Below the pieces are notes generated by a model. It saw only the letters and a program-made list of their open reading frames with translations. It did not search any database and had not been told where the DNA came from. Positions 56,886 through 64,000 of a stretch of DNA of 64,000 nt are shown here, one piece after another; positions within the stretch are counted from its first letter, which is position 1; every line of letters begins with the position of its first letter. Source of the DNA: Euryhalocaulis sp050486445 (lineage in GTDB: Bacteria > Pseudomonadota > Alphaproteobacteria > Caulobacterales > Maricaulaceae); the NCBI GenBank assembly GCA_050486445.1, contig JBJHDH010000013.1:1-64000 (forward strand). The letters are read 5' to 3'. Both the position numbers and the translations under genes were made by a program.

Positions 56886-59624
56886 TTGACCGATATAGAC
56901 GATACGCAGCCGCAGCGCCCGGAGGGTGTGGAGCCTGTCTCCATCGAGGAGGAGATGCGGCGATCCTATCTCGATTATGCCATGAGCGTGATCGTCAGCC
57001 GCGCCATCCCGGACGCGCGCGACGGGCTGAAGCCGGTGCATCGCCGCATTCTGTGGTCGATGCACGAAAACGGCCACACCTATGACAAGCCATACAACAA
57101 GTCTGCCAAGACCGTCGGTGATGTTATGGGGTCGTATCACCCGCATGGCGACCAGGCGATCTACGATGCGCTGGTGCGAATGGCGCAGCCCTGGTCGATG
57201 AGCCTGAAGCTGATCGATGGTCAGGGCAATTTCGGCAGCATCGACAACGATCCGCCGGCCGCCATGCGCTATACGGAATCGCGTATGGCCGAGGCGGCGA
57301 ATTATCTGCTCGCCGATATCGACAAGGACACGGTCGACTTCCAGCCCAATTATGACGGCAAGGAGCGCGAGCCGGCCGTTCTGCCTGCGCGTTTTCCGAA
57401 CATGCTGGTCAATGGCGCGGGCGGCATCGCTGTCGGCATGGCCACCAATATCCCGCCGCACAATCTGGGCGAGGTGGTGGATGCCGCGCTGGCGCTGCTG
57501 GACGATCCGAAAATGACGGATGAGGCGCTGCTGGAAATCGTGCCGGGCCCGGATTTCCCGACCGGCGGATTCATCATGGGCCGCAATGGCGCGCGCCGTG
57601 GCCTGCTGACCGGGCGGGGCAGCGTGGTGATGCGCGCGCGGGTGCATACCGAGCAGATCGGCCCGCGTCAGGCGCTGGTGGTCACCGAGATTCCCTATCA
57701 GGTGAACAAGAGCGCGATGTACGAAAAGATCGCGGAACTGGTGCGGGAAAAGCGGATCGAGGGCGTCGCCGACATGCGCGACGAGAGCGACCGGCACGGC
57801 GTGCGTGTGGTGATCGAGCTGAAGCGCGAGGCAAACGCCGACGTGCTGCTGAACCAGCTCTATCGCTTCACGCCCATGCAGATGAATTTCGGCGTCAATA
57901 TGCTGGCGCTGGATCGCGGCCGTCCGCGCCTGTTCACCCTGCGCGACCTGCTGGAATCCTTCCTTGTCTTCCGCAAGGAGGTGATCGCCCGCCGCGCCAA
58001 GCACGAGCTGTCCAAGGCGCGCGACCGCGCTCATGTTCTGGTGGGCCTGGCTGTCGCGGTGGCCAATATTGACGAGGTGATCGCCACAATCCGCCGGAGC
58101 CCGGACGCGGCGACCGCGCGTGAGGCGCTGCGCAGCCGGCGTTGGCCCGCAGGCGACATGGGGCCGCTGGTCAAGCTGATCGCCGATCCACGCAGCACGG
58201 TGGACGAGGAAGGCAGCATCCGCCTGACCGACGAGCAGGCGCGCGCGATTCTGGATCTGCGGCTGAACCGTCTGACGGGGCTTGGCCGTGACGAGATCGG
58301 CGATGAGGCGAAGAAGCTGATTGAAAGCATCGCCGATCTGCTGGGCGTCCTGCGCTCGCGCGAGCGTGTGGCGCAGATCATCCGCGACGAACTGGCCGAA
58401 ACGAAAGAAAAATTCGGCGTTCCGCGCCGCACCGAGATGCTGGAAGCGGAAGAGGAGGTCGAGGACGAAGACCTGATCGTGCGCGAGGATATGGTGGTGA
58501 CCGTCACCAGCGGCGGTTACGTCAAGCGCACGCCGCTCTCGATCTACCGCACTCAGGGCCGCGGCGGGAAAGGCCGGGCCGGCATGTCGACCAAGGAAGA
58601 CGATCTGATCTCCGAGATGTTCGTTGCTTCCACCCATGCGCCGGTTCTGTTTTTCACCGCGTCCGGCATGGCCTACAAGGAAAAGGTCTGGCGTCTGCCG
58701 CAGGGCGCGCCCAATGCGCGCGGCAAGTTCATCGGCAATGTCATTCCTGCTCTTTCCGCCGACGATCCGGTGAATTCCGTCATGGCCCTGCCTGAGGACG
58801 AGGATGACTGGGAGCGGCTGGACGTGATGTTCGCCACCAAACAGGGCAATGTGCGGCGTAACAAGCTCAGCGATTTCGTGCAGGTGAACCGCAACGGCAA
58901 GATCGCCATGAAGCCTGACGAGGGCGACGGCATCGTCGGCGTGCGCGTGGCGAGCCCGGACGAGGATTATCTGCTGACCACGGCGCTCGGCCGCTGCATC
59001 CGCTTCCGTGTCGACGATGTGCGTGTGTTCGCCGGGCGCACCAGCACGGGCGTGCGCGGCATCAGGCTGGATGATGGCGACGAGGTGATTTCCTCCGCTC
59101 TGTTGCGCCATGTCGATGTGGATCCGGCCGAGGCGCGCGCCTATCTGAAGCACGCGCGGGCCATGCGCGCGGCGCGCGGCGAGGATGGCGGCGAGCCGGA
59201 GCCGGACGAAGATGCTGGCGAAGACAGCAATGAAGACGGCGACGAGGAGGCGGCGCTGTCGGTCGAGCGCCTCGCCGGGCTGGAAGCCGCCGAGCAATAT
59301 ATTCTCACCGTCGATGACAAAGGCTATGGCAAGCGCACCCTAGCCTATGAATACCGGGTCACGGGACGCGGCGGCAAAGGCCTGCTGGCGCACGATCTGC
59401 GCCGGGGCGGGCGTGTCGTGGCCGCCTTCCCGGTGGAAGAGGATGACGAAATCATGATCGTCACATCTGGCGGGCAGATCGTGCGCACCGCGGTCTCGGA
59501 CATCCGTATCGCGGGGCGCAACACACAGGGCGTCATCATCGCGCGGCTGTATCCGGGCGAGCGCGTGGTCAGCGTGCGCCGTATCGCCGAGCGCGACGCG
59601 GACGCCGCGGGCGGCGCCGAATGA
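56886..59624 (+). CDS. gyrA: DNA gyrase subunit A
   Basis: 912 residues. Catalytic Tyr129 in PPAAMRYTESRM, the gyrase-box QGRGGKG in the C-terminal domain, and six-bladed DNA-wrapping repeats (GGYVKRTPLSIYRTQGRGGKGRAG and others). An acidic stretch (about residues 761-785) is inserted in the C-terminal domain. The start is TTG: only this gives the standard N-terminus (VSIEEEMRRSYLDYAMSVIVSRAIPDARDGLKPVHRRIL), and there is no in-frame ATG before residue 24. E. coli Ser83 corresponds to Gln90. Overlaps coaD by 4 bases. Confidence 0.97.
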   Translation: MTDIDDTQPQRPEGVEPVSIEEEMRRSYLDYAMSVIVSRAIPDARDGLKPVHRRILWSMHENGHTYDKPYNKSAKTVGDVMGSYHPHGDQAIYDALVRMAQPWSMSLKLIDGQGNFGSIDNDPPAAMRYTESRMAEAANYLLADIDKDTVDFQPNYDGKEREPAVLPARFPNMLVNGAGGIAVGMATNIPPHNLGEVVDAALALLDDPKMTDEALLEIVPGPDFPTGGFIMGRNGARRGLLTGRGSVVMRARVHTEQIGPRQALVVTEIPYQVNKSAMYEKIAELVREKRIEGVADMRDESDRHGVRVVIELKREANADVLLNQLYRFTPMQMNFGVNMLALDRGRPRLFTLRDLLESFLVFRKEVIARRAKHELSKARDRAHVLVGLAVAVANIDEVIATIRRSPDAATAREALRSRRWPAGDMGPLVKLIADPRSTVDEEGSIRLTDEQARAILDLRLNRLTGLGRDEIGDEAKKLIESIADLLGVLRSRERVAQIIRDELAETKEKFGVPRRTEMLEAEEEVEDEDLIVREDMVVTVTSGGYVKRTPLSIYRTQGRGGKGRAGMSTKEDDLISEMFVASTHAPVLFFTASGMAYKEKVWRLPQGAPNARGKFIGNVIPALSADDPVNSVMALPEDEDDWERLDVMFATKQGNVRRNKLSDFVQVNRNGKIAMKPDEGDGIVGVRVASPDEDYLLTTALGRCIRFRVDDVRVFAGRTSTGVRGIRLDDGDEVISSALLRHVDVDPAEARAYLKHARAMRAARGEDGGEPEPDEDAGEDSNEDGDEEAALSVERLAGLEAAEQYILTVDDKGYGKRTLAYEYRVTGRGGKGLLAHDLRRGGRVVAAFPVEEDDEIMIVTSGGQIVRTAVSDIRIAGRNTQGVIIARLYPGERVVSVRRIAERDADAAGGAE

Positions 59625-60124
59625 CGGGTGCTTCCCCGGCGCGCACCGGCCTCTATCCCGGCACGTTCGATCCATTCACGCTGGGCCATGCCGATGTGGT
59701 CGGCCGCGCGGTGAAGCTGGTCGACCGGCTGGTGATCGGCGTGGCGGCGAACGAGGGCAAGGGGCCGCTTTTCAGCGTGGATGAGCGGGTAGAGATTGCG
59801 CGTGAACAGGCCTCCGCCTTTTCCGGCCATGCCAAAATCGAAGTATTGCCGTTTTCCGGCCTGCTGATCCGTTTCGCGGAAGAAATCGGCGCGGGCGTAA
59901 TCCTGCGCGGCCTGCGCGCGGTCAGTGACTTCGAATACGAATTCCAGATGACCGGGATGAACCAGCGCCTTAATCCCGACATAGAAACGGTCTTCCTGAT
60001 GGCCGACCCGCGGCATCAGGCCGTGTCCTCGCGTCTGGTGAAAGAGATCGCGCGGCTGGGCGGTTCGGTGTCGGCGTTCGTCGCGCCCGAAGTGGAGCGC
60101 AGGCTGAAGGAGAAATTCGCGTGA
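59621..60124 (+). CDS. coaD: Pantetheine-phosphate adenylyltransferase
   Basis: 167 residues. Nucleotidyltransferase motif GLYPGTFDPFTLGH (T/HxGH), ISSRLVKEIA-like VSSRLVKEIARLGG, and LRGLRAVSDFEYEFQM. It makes dephospho-CoA from 4'-phosphopantetheine and ATP. The ATG overlaps the gyrA stop, and the stop overlaps the next start, a tight operon. Confidence 0.97.
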   Translation: MTGASPARTGLYPGTFDPFTLGHADVVGRAVKLVDRLVIGVAANEGKGPLFSVDERVEIAREQASAFSGHAKIEVLPFSGLLIRFAEEIGAGVILRGLRAVSDFEYEFQMTGMNQRLNPDIETVFLMADPRHQAVSSRLVKEIARLGGSVSAFVAPEVERRLKEKFA

Positions 60125-61020
60125 GACCTGTTTCCTGCGCCTTGATCGCCGCCATGCTGATTATTCCGCCCGTCGCCGCCTGTGCGCAGGACGCGGATGC
60201 GGAAAACTGGCGTCCGCTGGACCCGCAGAACACGCTGGTGCTGGAAGTCACGAACCGGAACGCGTCGGAAGACACCACCAGGGTGGTGGTGATCGAGATG
60301 GCGCCCGATCTGGCCCCCGGGCATGTGGCGCGATACAAGGCGCTGGTGCGCCAGGGCTTTTATGACGGCCGCACGTTTCACCGCGTGCTCGACGATTTTA
60401 TGGCTCAGGCTGGCGGCCTGCCCGGCAGCAGCGAGGGCGGCCCGTCGCCTTTCCCCGACCTTCAGGCCGAATTTTCCGCACGCATAGGGCCAGAGGCGCG
60501 GATGATCCGGGTGGAGGAGATGCGCCCTATCGGCCGTCCTGGCCCGGGCGCCCGGACCTCGGAAGCGGGCTTCTGGAACGGCTTTCCGGTCGGCTATCAG
60601 CCCGCGGCCCAGGCGATGGTCAGCCTCGACGGGAGGCGTGACGTCTGGATGCTGCACTGCCCAGGAACGGCGGCGGCGGCCCGCACGTCCGACCCGAACA
60701 GCGCCAATTTCCAGTTCTATCTTACGCGCGGCGAGCCGGTCTGGCTGGACGCCAGCTACACCGCCTGGGGCCGGGTGCGGCAGGGGCAGGAGGCGGTCAA
60801 CGCACTCAAGCTCGGCGAGCCTGTGATCGGGCCTGACCGTATCACCCGGATGCGTATCGCCGCGGACATGCCCGAATCCGAGCGCCCCGCTCTTGAAGTA
60901 ATGCGCACCGATGGCCCGGCTTTCGCCGCGCTGGTGGATGAGGCGCGCGAGGCGGCGGCTGTACTCGGGCAGCCGCTGACTGTCTGTGAAGTCGAGGTTC
61001 CGGTGCGCCCTGCGCCGTAA
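60121..61020 (+). CDS. Exported cyclophilin-type peptidyl-prolyl isomerase
   Basis: 299 residues, GTG start overlapping the coaD stop (GTGA). Signal peptide (CALIAAMLIIPPVAACAQ), possibly a lipoprotein at AAC. Cyclophilin core: MAPDLAPGHVARYKALVRQGFYDGRTFHRVLDDFMAQAGGLPG, SANFQFYLTRGEPVWLDASYTAWGRVRQGQEAVNAL. It has an insertion of about 60 residues between these halves. It would fold proteins in the periplasm. A cytoplasmic paralogue follows. Confidence 0.92.
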   Translation: MRPVSCALIAAMLIIPPVAACAQDADAENWRPLDPQNTLVLEVTNRNASEDTTRVVVIEMAPDLAPGHVARYKALVRQGFYDGRTFHRVLDDFMAQAGGLPGSSEGGPSPFPDLQAEFSARIGPEARMIRVEEMRPIGRPGPGARTSEAGFWNGFPVGYQPAAQAMVSLDGRRDVWMLHCPGTAAAARTSDPNSANFQFYLTRGEPVWLDASYTAWGRVRQGQEAVNALKLGEPVIGPDRITRMRIAADMPESERPALEVMRTDGPAFAALVDEAREAAAVLGQPLTVCEVEVPVRPAP

Positions 61021-61064
61021 TTGTATCAGCCGATAACGGCATCAGAAGAAAAGGGGAGAGAAGA

Positions 61065-61535
61065 ATGGCCGATTCCGATCCGGAAAATACGCTGCTGCTG
61101 GAGCTGGAGACCGGCCAGGTCACCATCGCCTTGCGGCCGGACGCGGCGCCGGGCCATGTGGCGCGGATCAAGGAACTGGCGCGCGAAGGCTTTTATAATG
61201 GCCTTACCTTTCATCGTGTGATCGACGGATTCATGGCACAGGGCGGTTGCCCGCGCGGCGCCGGCAGCGGCGGCACCGGGGTGAAGCTGAAAGCGGAGTT
61301 CAACGAGCTGCCGCACGAGCGTGGCGCGGTCTCGATGGCGCGCACCTCTGATCCGGACAGCGGCGATTGCCAGTTCTTCATCTGTCTGGACGACGCCACG
61401 TTTCTGGATCGCAAATATACGGTATGGGGCGAGGTGATTTCCGGCATGGAGCATGTCGACGCCATCCCGAAGGGCGAGCCGCCGGCAAAGCCTGGAAAAA
61501 TCGTCTCCATGCAGGTCGCCGCCGACGCCGCCTGA
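61065..61535 (+). CDS. ppiB: Cytoplasmic cyclophilin-type peptidyl-prolyl isomerase
   Basis: 156 residues, a compact cyclophilin with no signal peptide: LRPDAAPGHVARIKELAREGFYNGLTFHRVIDGFMAQGGCPRGAGSGGTGVKLKAEFN, VSMARTSDPDSGDCQFFICLDDATFLDRKYTVWGEVISGMEHVDAI. Active-site Arg in FHRVI and the FMAQGG block are intact. An exact ribosome site (GGGGAGAGAAG) lies just upstream. It ends at the strong terminator at 61681. Confidence 0.94.
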   Translation: MADSDPENTLLLELETGQVTIALRPDAAPGHVARIKELAREGFYNGLTFHRVIDGFMAQGGCPRGAGSGGTGVKLKAEFNELPHERGAVSMARTSDPDSGDCQFFICLDDATFLDRKYTVWGEVISGMEHVDAIPKGEPPAKPGKIVSMQVAADAA

Positions 61536-61910
61536 GGCGCGCCGGCCGGTTCGGCTGGACGCAGGACGGACTTCCGCCGGTCTTGGCTGTTCCTCGGGAT
61601 TTTGGGACTGGGCGCTGCTGAGGCGCCTCCGGAACATGCGTTTCCGCGTGGATCACCGAAAAAGAGCCCTTCAGAAAAGCGGAAGGCCGCCGATGGGGGG
61701 CGGCGGCCTTCCTTTAATGACAGGTAGCGGCACTGGCGGGGGAAGGGGGAGGGACGACAGCCCGCTTGCCTGTCTGTCCTCCCTAAACGCGCCCTTTCCG
61801 GATGCGTTCCGTGCAGGTGCAAAAAAATCTTCAGGGGCCGGCAGGGGGAACGCCGGGGGCCGCCTGGCCGTTGTTCCATTAAGGAAAATGGCCGCGAAAG
61901 GGCGAAAAAC
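61536..61910. other. Interval after ppiB with a terminator
   Basis: 375 bases without a supported gene. It carries the strong hairpin at 61681-61712. No further repeat, tRNA or motif is evident. Confidence 0.5.
61681..61712 (+). terminator. Rho-independent terminator after ppiB
   Basis: GGAAGGCCGCCG and CGGCGGCCTTCC form a perfect 12-base stem with an 8-base G-rich loop, followed by TTTAATG. It is about 150 bases after the ppiB stop and should end the gyrA-coaD-cyclophilin transcript. Confidence 0.75.
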
Positions 61911-62138
61911 ATGGAGATCAGGGAAACCGGAACCCGGGCGAAACAGGGCGGCAGGGGCCGCAGCATTCTTGTGGTCCTGCTCGTTTCCACATTTCTGGCC
62001 GCGCTGGGACTCTGGGGCATTTTCGGCCTATGGGCGGGCAGCGAGGTCAGGCCAGAAGATCCGATTTTGCAAGACCAGCGGATGGAGCAGGAGTCACCGA
62101 TTTTCGCGCCGCCGCTCGCCCCGGCGCCGGCAGACTGA
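61911..62138 (+). CDS. Small single-TM protein
   Basis: 75 residues: a charged N-terminus, one TM helix (about 19-41, ILVVLLVSTFLAALGLWGIFGLWAG) and a Pro-rich acidic tail (EDPILQDQRMEQESPIFAPPLAPAPAD). An AAAGGGCGAAAAAC sequence precedes the ATG. Function is unknown. The C-terminal end and stop codon are contained in a 22-base tandem duplication. Confidence 0.55.
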   Translation: MEIRETGTRAKQGGRGRSILVVLLVSTFLAALGLWGIFGLWAGSEVRPEDPILQDQRMEQESPIFAPPLAPAPAD

Positions 62139-62171
62139 CCGGAAACGAGCCGGCAGACTGACCGGAAACGA
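62127..62171 (+). repeat. 22-base tandem direct repeat over a stop codon
   Basis: CCGGCAGACTGACCGGAAAC-GA occurs at 62127-62148 and 62150-62171, a 23-base period. The first copy includes the stop of the small TM protein. It probably arose by slippage. Confidence 0.8.
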
Positions 62172-62200
62172 AGAGATCGGGAACGTTCTGACAGAAAGGA

Positions 62201-62219
62201 GCGCGGCCGACGGCCGCGC
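62201..62219. terminator. Hairpin between two convergent small genes
   Basis: GCGCGGCC-GAC-GGCCGCGC, a perfect 8-base stem with a 3-base loop between the convergent small TM gene and the DUF1328 gene. No strong T-tract follows; a TTTTG is about 20 bases downstream. Confidence 0.45.
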
Positions 62220-62244
62220 CCCGCATTCCCATTCGTTTTGATGC

Positions 62245-62418
62245 TCAGATCGGCGGACGGCCACGCAGTGCGCTGGCCACGGCGCTCACCACAAGCAGAA
62301 TCAGGAAGATCACGAACAGCACTTTTGCGATCGTCATGCTGACGCCGGCCACGCCGACAAAACCGAAATAGGCGGCGACCAGCGCCAAAATCAGAAATAT
62401 TAAAGCCCAACCGAGCAT
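62245..62418 (-). CDS. DUF1328 small membrane protein
   Basis: 57 residues: MLGWALIFLILALVAAYFGFVGVAGVSMTIAKVLFVIFLILLVVSAVASALRGR. Two TM helices joined by a Gly-rich turn, the DUF1328/YtjA type. Function is unknown, but such proteins are widespread in proteobacteria. The ATG at 62418 is preceded by GGAGGTGGGA, which is a strong ribosome site; an ATG at 62430 within it is unlikely. Confidence 0.82.
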   Translation of the reverse strand: MLGWALIFLILALVAAYFGFVGVAGVSMTIAKVLFVIFLILLVVSAVASALRGRPPI

Positions 62419-62567
62419 TCCCACCTCCATAGACAAACGGCGCGCGGTCAGCCCAAAAGGACATGGCCGCGCGCCGTTTCAACGTGTCTGCCCGAAATGG
62501 GGTTCCCGGAATTCGAGCCCGGAATTTACGTCTGCGATTCAGGTTCGCGTGGTCCAGGCCGCCAGAT

Positions 62568-63197
62568 TCAGGGGTGCGTCCAGCCGGCTCCGCCGGATTT
62601 AGCCGCTTCGTATTGCGAATTGGCCAGCGACCAGTTGAGCAGGCTGCCGGTTACCGCGCTCAGATACGCGGCGCGGTCATTGCGGCGGTCGACATAGTAG
62701 GCGTGCTCCCACACATCGACGAGCAGCAGCGGCAGTCCCGCTTCCGAAGGCAGCAGAATGCCTGCGTCATGTGTATCGCGAATCTCCAGCGAGCCGTCGC
62801 GGTTGGCGCACAGCCACACCCAGCCAGATGCGAAATGGCCGACGCCCTTGGCCTTGAACTGTTCCAGAAACTTTTCCATGCCGCCGAACGCGGAGTCGAT
62901 GGCGCTTTTCAGCGCGGCCGACGGGTCTTCGGGATTGGGCGCCAGCGAATTCCAGTAGAAGGTGTGGTTCCAGGTCTGGGCGGCGTTGTTGAACAGGGCC
63001 TGGTTGTGGCTCTCAGCGGCGGCCTTCACCACGTCTTCGAGCGATTTGCCCTCAAGCGGTGTGCCGGAGATCAGCTCGTTGGTCTTGGTCACATAAGTGT
63101 TGTGATGTTTGCCGTGATGAAATTCCAGCGTCTCCGCCGAGATGTGCGGCGCCAGAGCCGACTTGTCGTAAGGCAGGGCCGGCAACGTAAAACTCAT
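62568..63197 (-). CDS. sodB: Superoxide dismutase, Fe/Mn type (probably Fe)
   Basis: 209 residues, cytoplasmic. Metal ligands: His in LEFHHGKHHNTYV, His in AAQTWNHTFYW, Asp and His in LLVDVWEHAYYVD. The NNAAQTWNH order, with Gln at the position before the second ligand, favours the iron type. It removes superoxide. It is transcribed away from the DUF883 pair to its right and in the same direction as the DUF1328 gene. The exported SodC-like protein is 6 kb away. Confidence 0.96.
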   Translation of the reverse strand: MSFTLPALPYDKSALAPHISAETLEFHHGKHHNTYVTKTNELISGTPLEGKSLEDVVKAAAESHNQALFNNAAQTWNHTFYWNSLAPNPEDPSAALKSAIDSAFGGMEKFLEQFKAKGVGHFASGWVWLCANRDGSLEIRDTHDAGILLPSEAGLPLLLVDVWEHAYYVDRRNDRAAYLSAVTGSLLNWSLANSQYEAAKSGGAGWTHP

Positions 63198-63286
63198 CTT
63201 CTGTCTCCCTCAATGATCGTCTCGGCTGCTGCGCTCTCACTGGACCGCCGCCGCCGCGATGACAAGGCCCTGCCGGAAATCCGCCT

Positions 63287-63688
63287 TCAGGGTTGAAGGA
63301 TTTTGCGCAGCAGAACCAGAAGTGCGCCGGAACGCGCCGCGCCGCTAAAGGCGCGGACCGCGAGACCCGGCCTGCGCCCCAGCAGAAAAGCCAGCGCAAA
63401 AATTCCGCCAAGAATGCCCGCGGGGTGTTCGCGGAACGCCGCTTCCGCGGCTTCGGAGATGCTGTGGCCGGGCCGGCGCACGGCCGACCGCATCAGCAGC
63501 CGGGCAATCAGGAACAGTGCGATAGCCAGAATGGCGAACAGGCCTGCGGTCGCCAGCGCGCCCAGGATTGGCCCCCAATAAGAGGCAAGCCAGATCGTGC
63601 ATGCGGCGGCCAGCAGGCCCACGCACGCCATCGCGCAGAGCAGCGCGCCGGCAATCAGACCGGCAGATGGCAGCAGACGGCGGATCAA
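63287..63688 (-). CDS. Small membrane protein next to YqjD-like gene
   Basis: 133 residues. Two long hydrophobic segments (SAGLIAGALLCAMACVGLLAAACTIWLASY; GPILGALATAGLFAILAIALFLIARLLM) and a C-terminal cytosolic helix (SISEAAEAAFREHPAGILGGIFALAFLLGRR). It resembles the phage-holin-like/YqjE proteins that accompany YqjD but is not a clear match. It overlaps the DUF883 gene by 4 bases and is probably co-transcribed. Confidence 0.65.
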   Translation of the reverse strand: MIRRLLPSAGLIAGALLCAMACVGLLAAACTIWLASYWGPILGALATAGLFAILAIALFLIARLLMRSAVRRPGHSISEAAEAAFREHPAGILGGIFALAFLLGRRPGLAVRAFSGAARSGALLVLLRKILQP

Positions 63689-63954
63689 TTGCGCCCGAGA
63701 AGAAGAGCCAGGATGAAGCCGGTTCCCGCGGCGGCGGCCAGCGCGCCCAGCGGATGCTCCTTCACATAGCCTTCCAGATCGTCGCGGCGTTCGCGCGCGG
63801 CGCCCACAGCGGCGTCCTTAAGTTCGCTGGCCTCGGTTTTGGTAATCGTTTTCACGTCATCGAACAATTGCTTGATATCCTTGCGGATGGCGTCGATATC
63901 CGCCTTCAGCGCTTCGGTGTCGTCCTTGTTGAGCAGTTTCGTGTCGGCGGGCAT
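63685..63954 (-). CDS. DUF883 / YqjD-ElaB family protein
   Basis: 89 residues. A coiled-coil N-terminus (DTEALKADIDAIRKDIKQLFDDVKTITKTEASELKDAAVGAARERRDDLEGYVKEHP) and one C-terminal TM helix (ALAAAAGTGFILALLLGRN), the layout of E. coli YqjD/ElaB, which are inner-membrane ribosome-associated stress proteins. The overlap with the next gene and the GGAGCGCA upstream support the start. Confidence 0.88.
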   Translation of the reverse strand: MPADTKLLNKDDTEALKADIDAIRKDIKQLFDDVKTITKTEASELKDAAVGAARERRDDLEGYVKEHPLGALAAAAGTGFILALLLGRN

Positions 63955-64000
63955 GCATTGCGCTCCTGTTTCTGGATGACTGTGATGTGGATGGATACCC

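Noticed and set aside
56727..59297. An 856-codon open frame opposite gyrA
   Set aside because: It lacks motifs and is His/Arg/Gln-rich, as expected from the shadow of a GC-rich coding strand.
56886..59624. Topoisomerase IV ParC instead of GyrA
   Set aside because: The QGRGGKG gyrase box and DNA-wrapping repeats identify GyrA; the Gln at position 90 alone had suggested ParC.

Overview
This is a GC-rich, gene-dense bacterial chromosome segment. It is most likely alphaproteobacterial, and possibly from a Hyphomonadaceae/Maricaulales/Parvularculales-like lineage; that finer placement is a guess. The main support is gene order: tldD followed by coxB-ctaD-ctaB-(small membrane protein)-ctaG-ctaE-DUF983-SURF1; gpsA-tsaD divergent from hemC-hemD-Mic60-HemY; cobS/cobT; and two DUF2336 proteins. 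There are no prophage genes, no rRNA and no CRISPR array.

Layout. 1-4.8 kb: the 3' part of gshA, a YbaA-like protein, then three exported or lipid-anchored enzymes on the minus strand (NTF2-like, erythromycin-esterase-like, and a D-amino-acid-oxidase-like protein whose motifs are in circularly permuted order). 5-14 kb: an orphan methyltransferase-like gene, then a YtrA-type GntR repressor divergent from an efflux operon (adaptor, ATPase, two tandem MacB/FtsX permeases), with a perfect inverted repeat between them. 14-20 kb: a retropepsin-like protease, a TonB-dependent receptor, TerC, TldD and a TPR protein. 20.4-26.7 kb: aa3-type cytochrome oxidase structural and assembly genes. 26.8-32 kb: a GNAT-EAL fusion, then cobS and cobT separated by an inverted VapBC-type toxin-antitoxin pair. 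32-36.6 kb: a MerR-type regulator divergent from a glutaredoxin-MauE membrane fusion around a mer-like operator, an exported SDR, ThpR, YqaA, YciI and a MazEF pair. 36.6-43.3 kb: gpsA, tsaD and heme genes. 43.7-54.5 kb: two threonine tRNAs, an ammonium-transporter/histidine-kinase fusion, two DUF2336 proteins, NAD kinase, an Hpt protein, an SLT-type transglycosylase and a c-type cytochrome. 54.5-64 kb: an OmpA lipoprotein, a Cu-site-only SodC-like lipoprotein, gyrA-coaD-cyclophilins, SodB and small envelope/stress proteins.

How they work together. The cox cluster builds one complete terminal oxidase: subunits I-III, heme O synthase, the Cu(B) chaperone CtaG and SURF1. hemC/hemD supply tetrapyrrole. 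CobST is present without CobN or corrin genes in view. Sensing is prominent, with the Amt-kinase fusion, a nearby stand-alone Hpt protein, the GNAT-EAL fusion, and GntR and MerR switches whose operators can be read in the DNA. Intergenic spaces carry a family of GC-rich palindromic repeats.

No single complete novel defence or mobile system is evident. The most unusual items are the permuted oxidase, the Amt-kinase and GNAT-EAL fusions, the mer-like operator centred on a start codon, and the SodC-like protein without zinc ligands.
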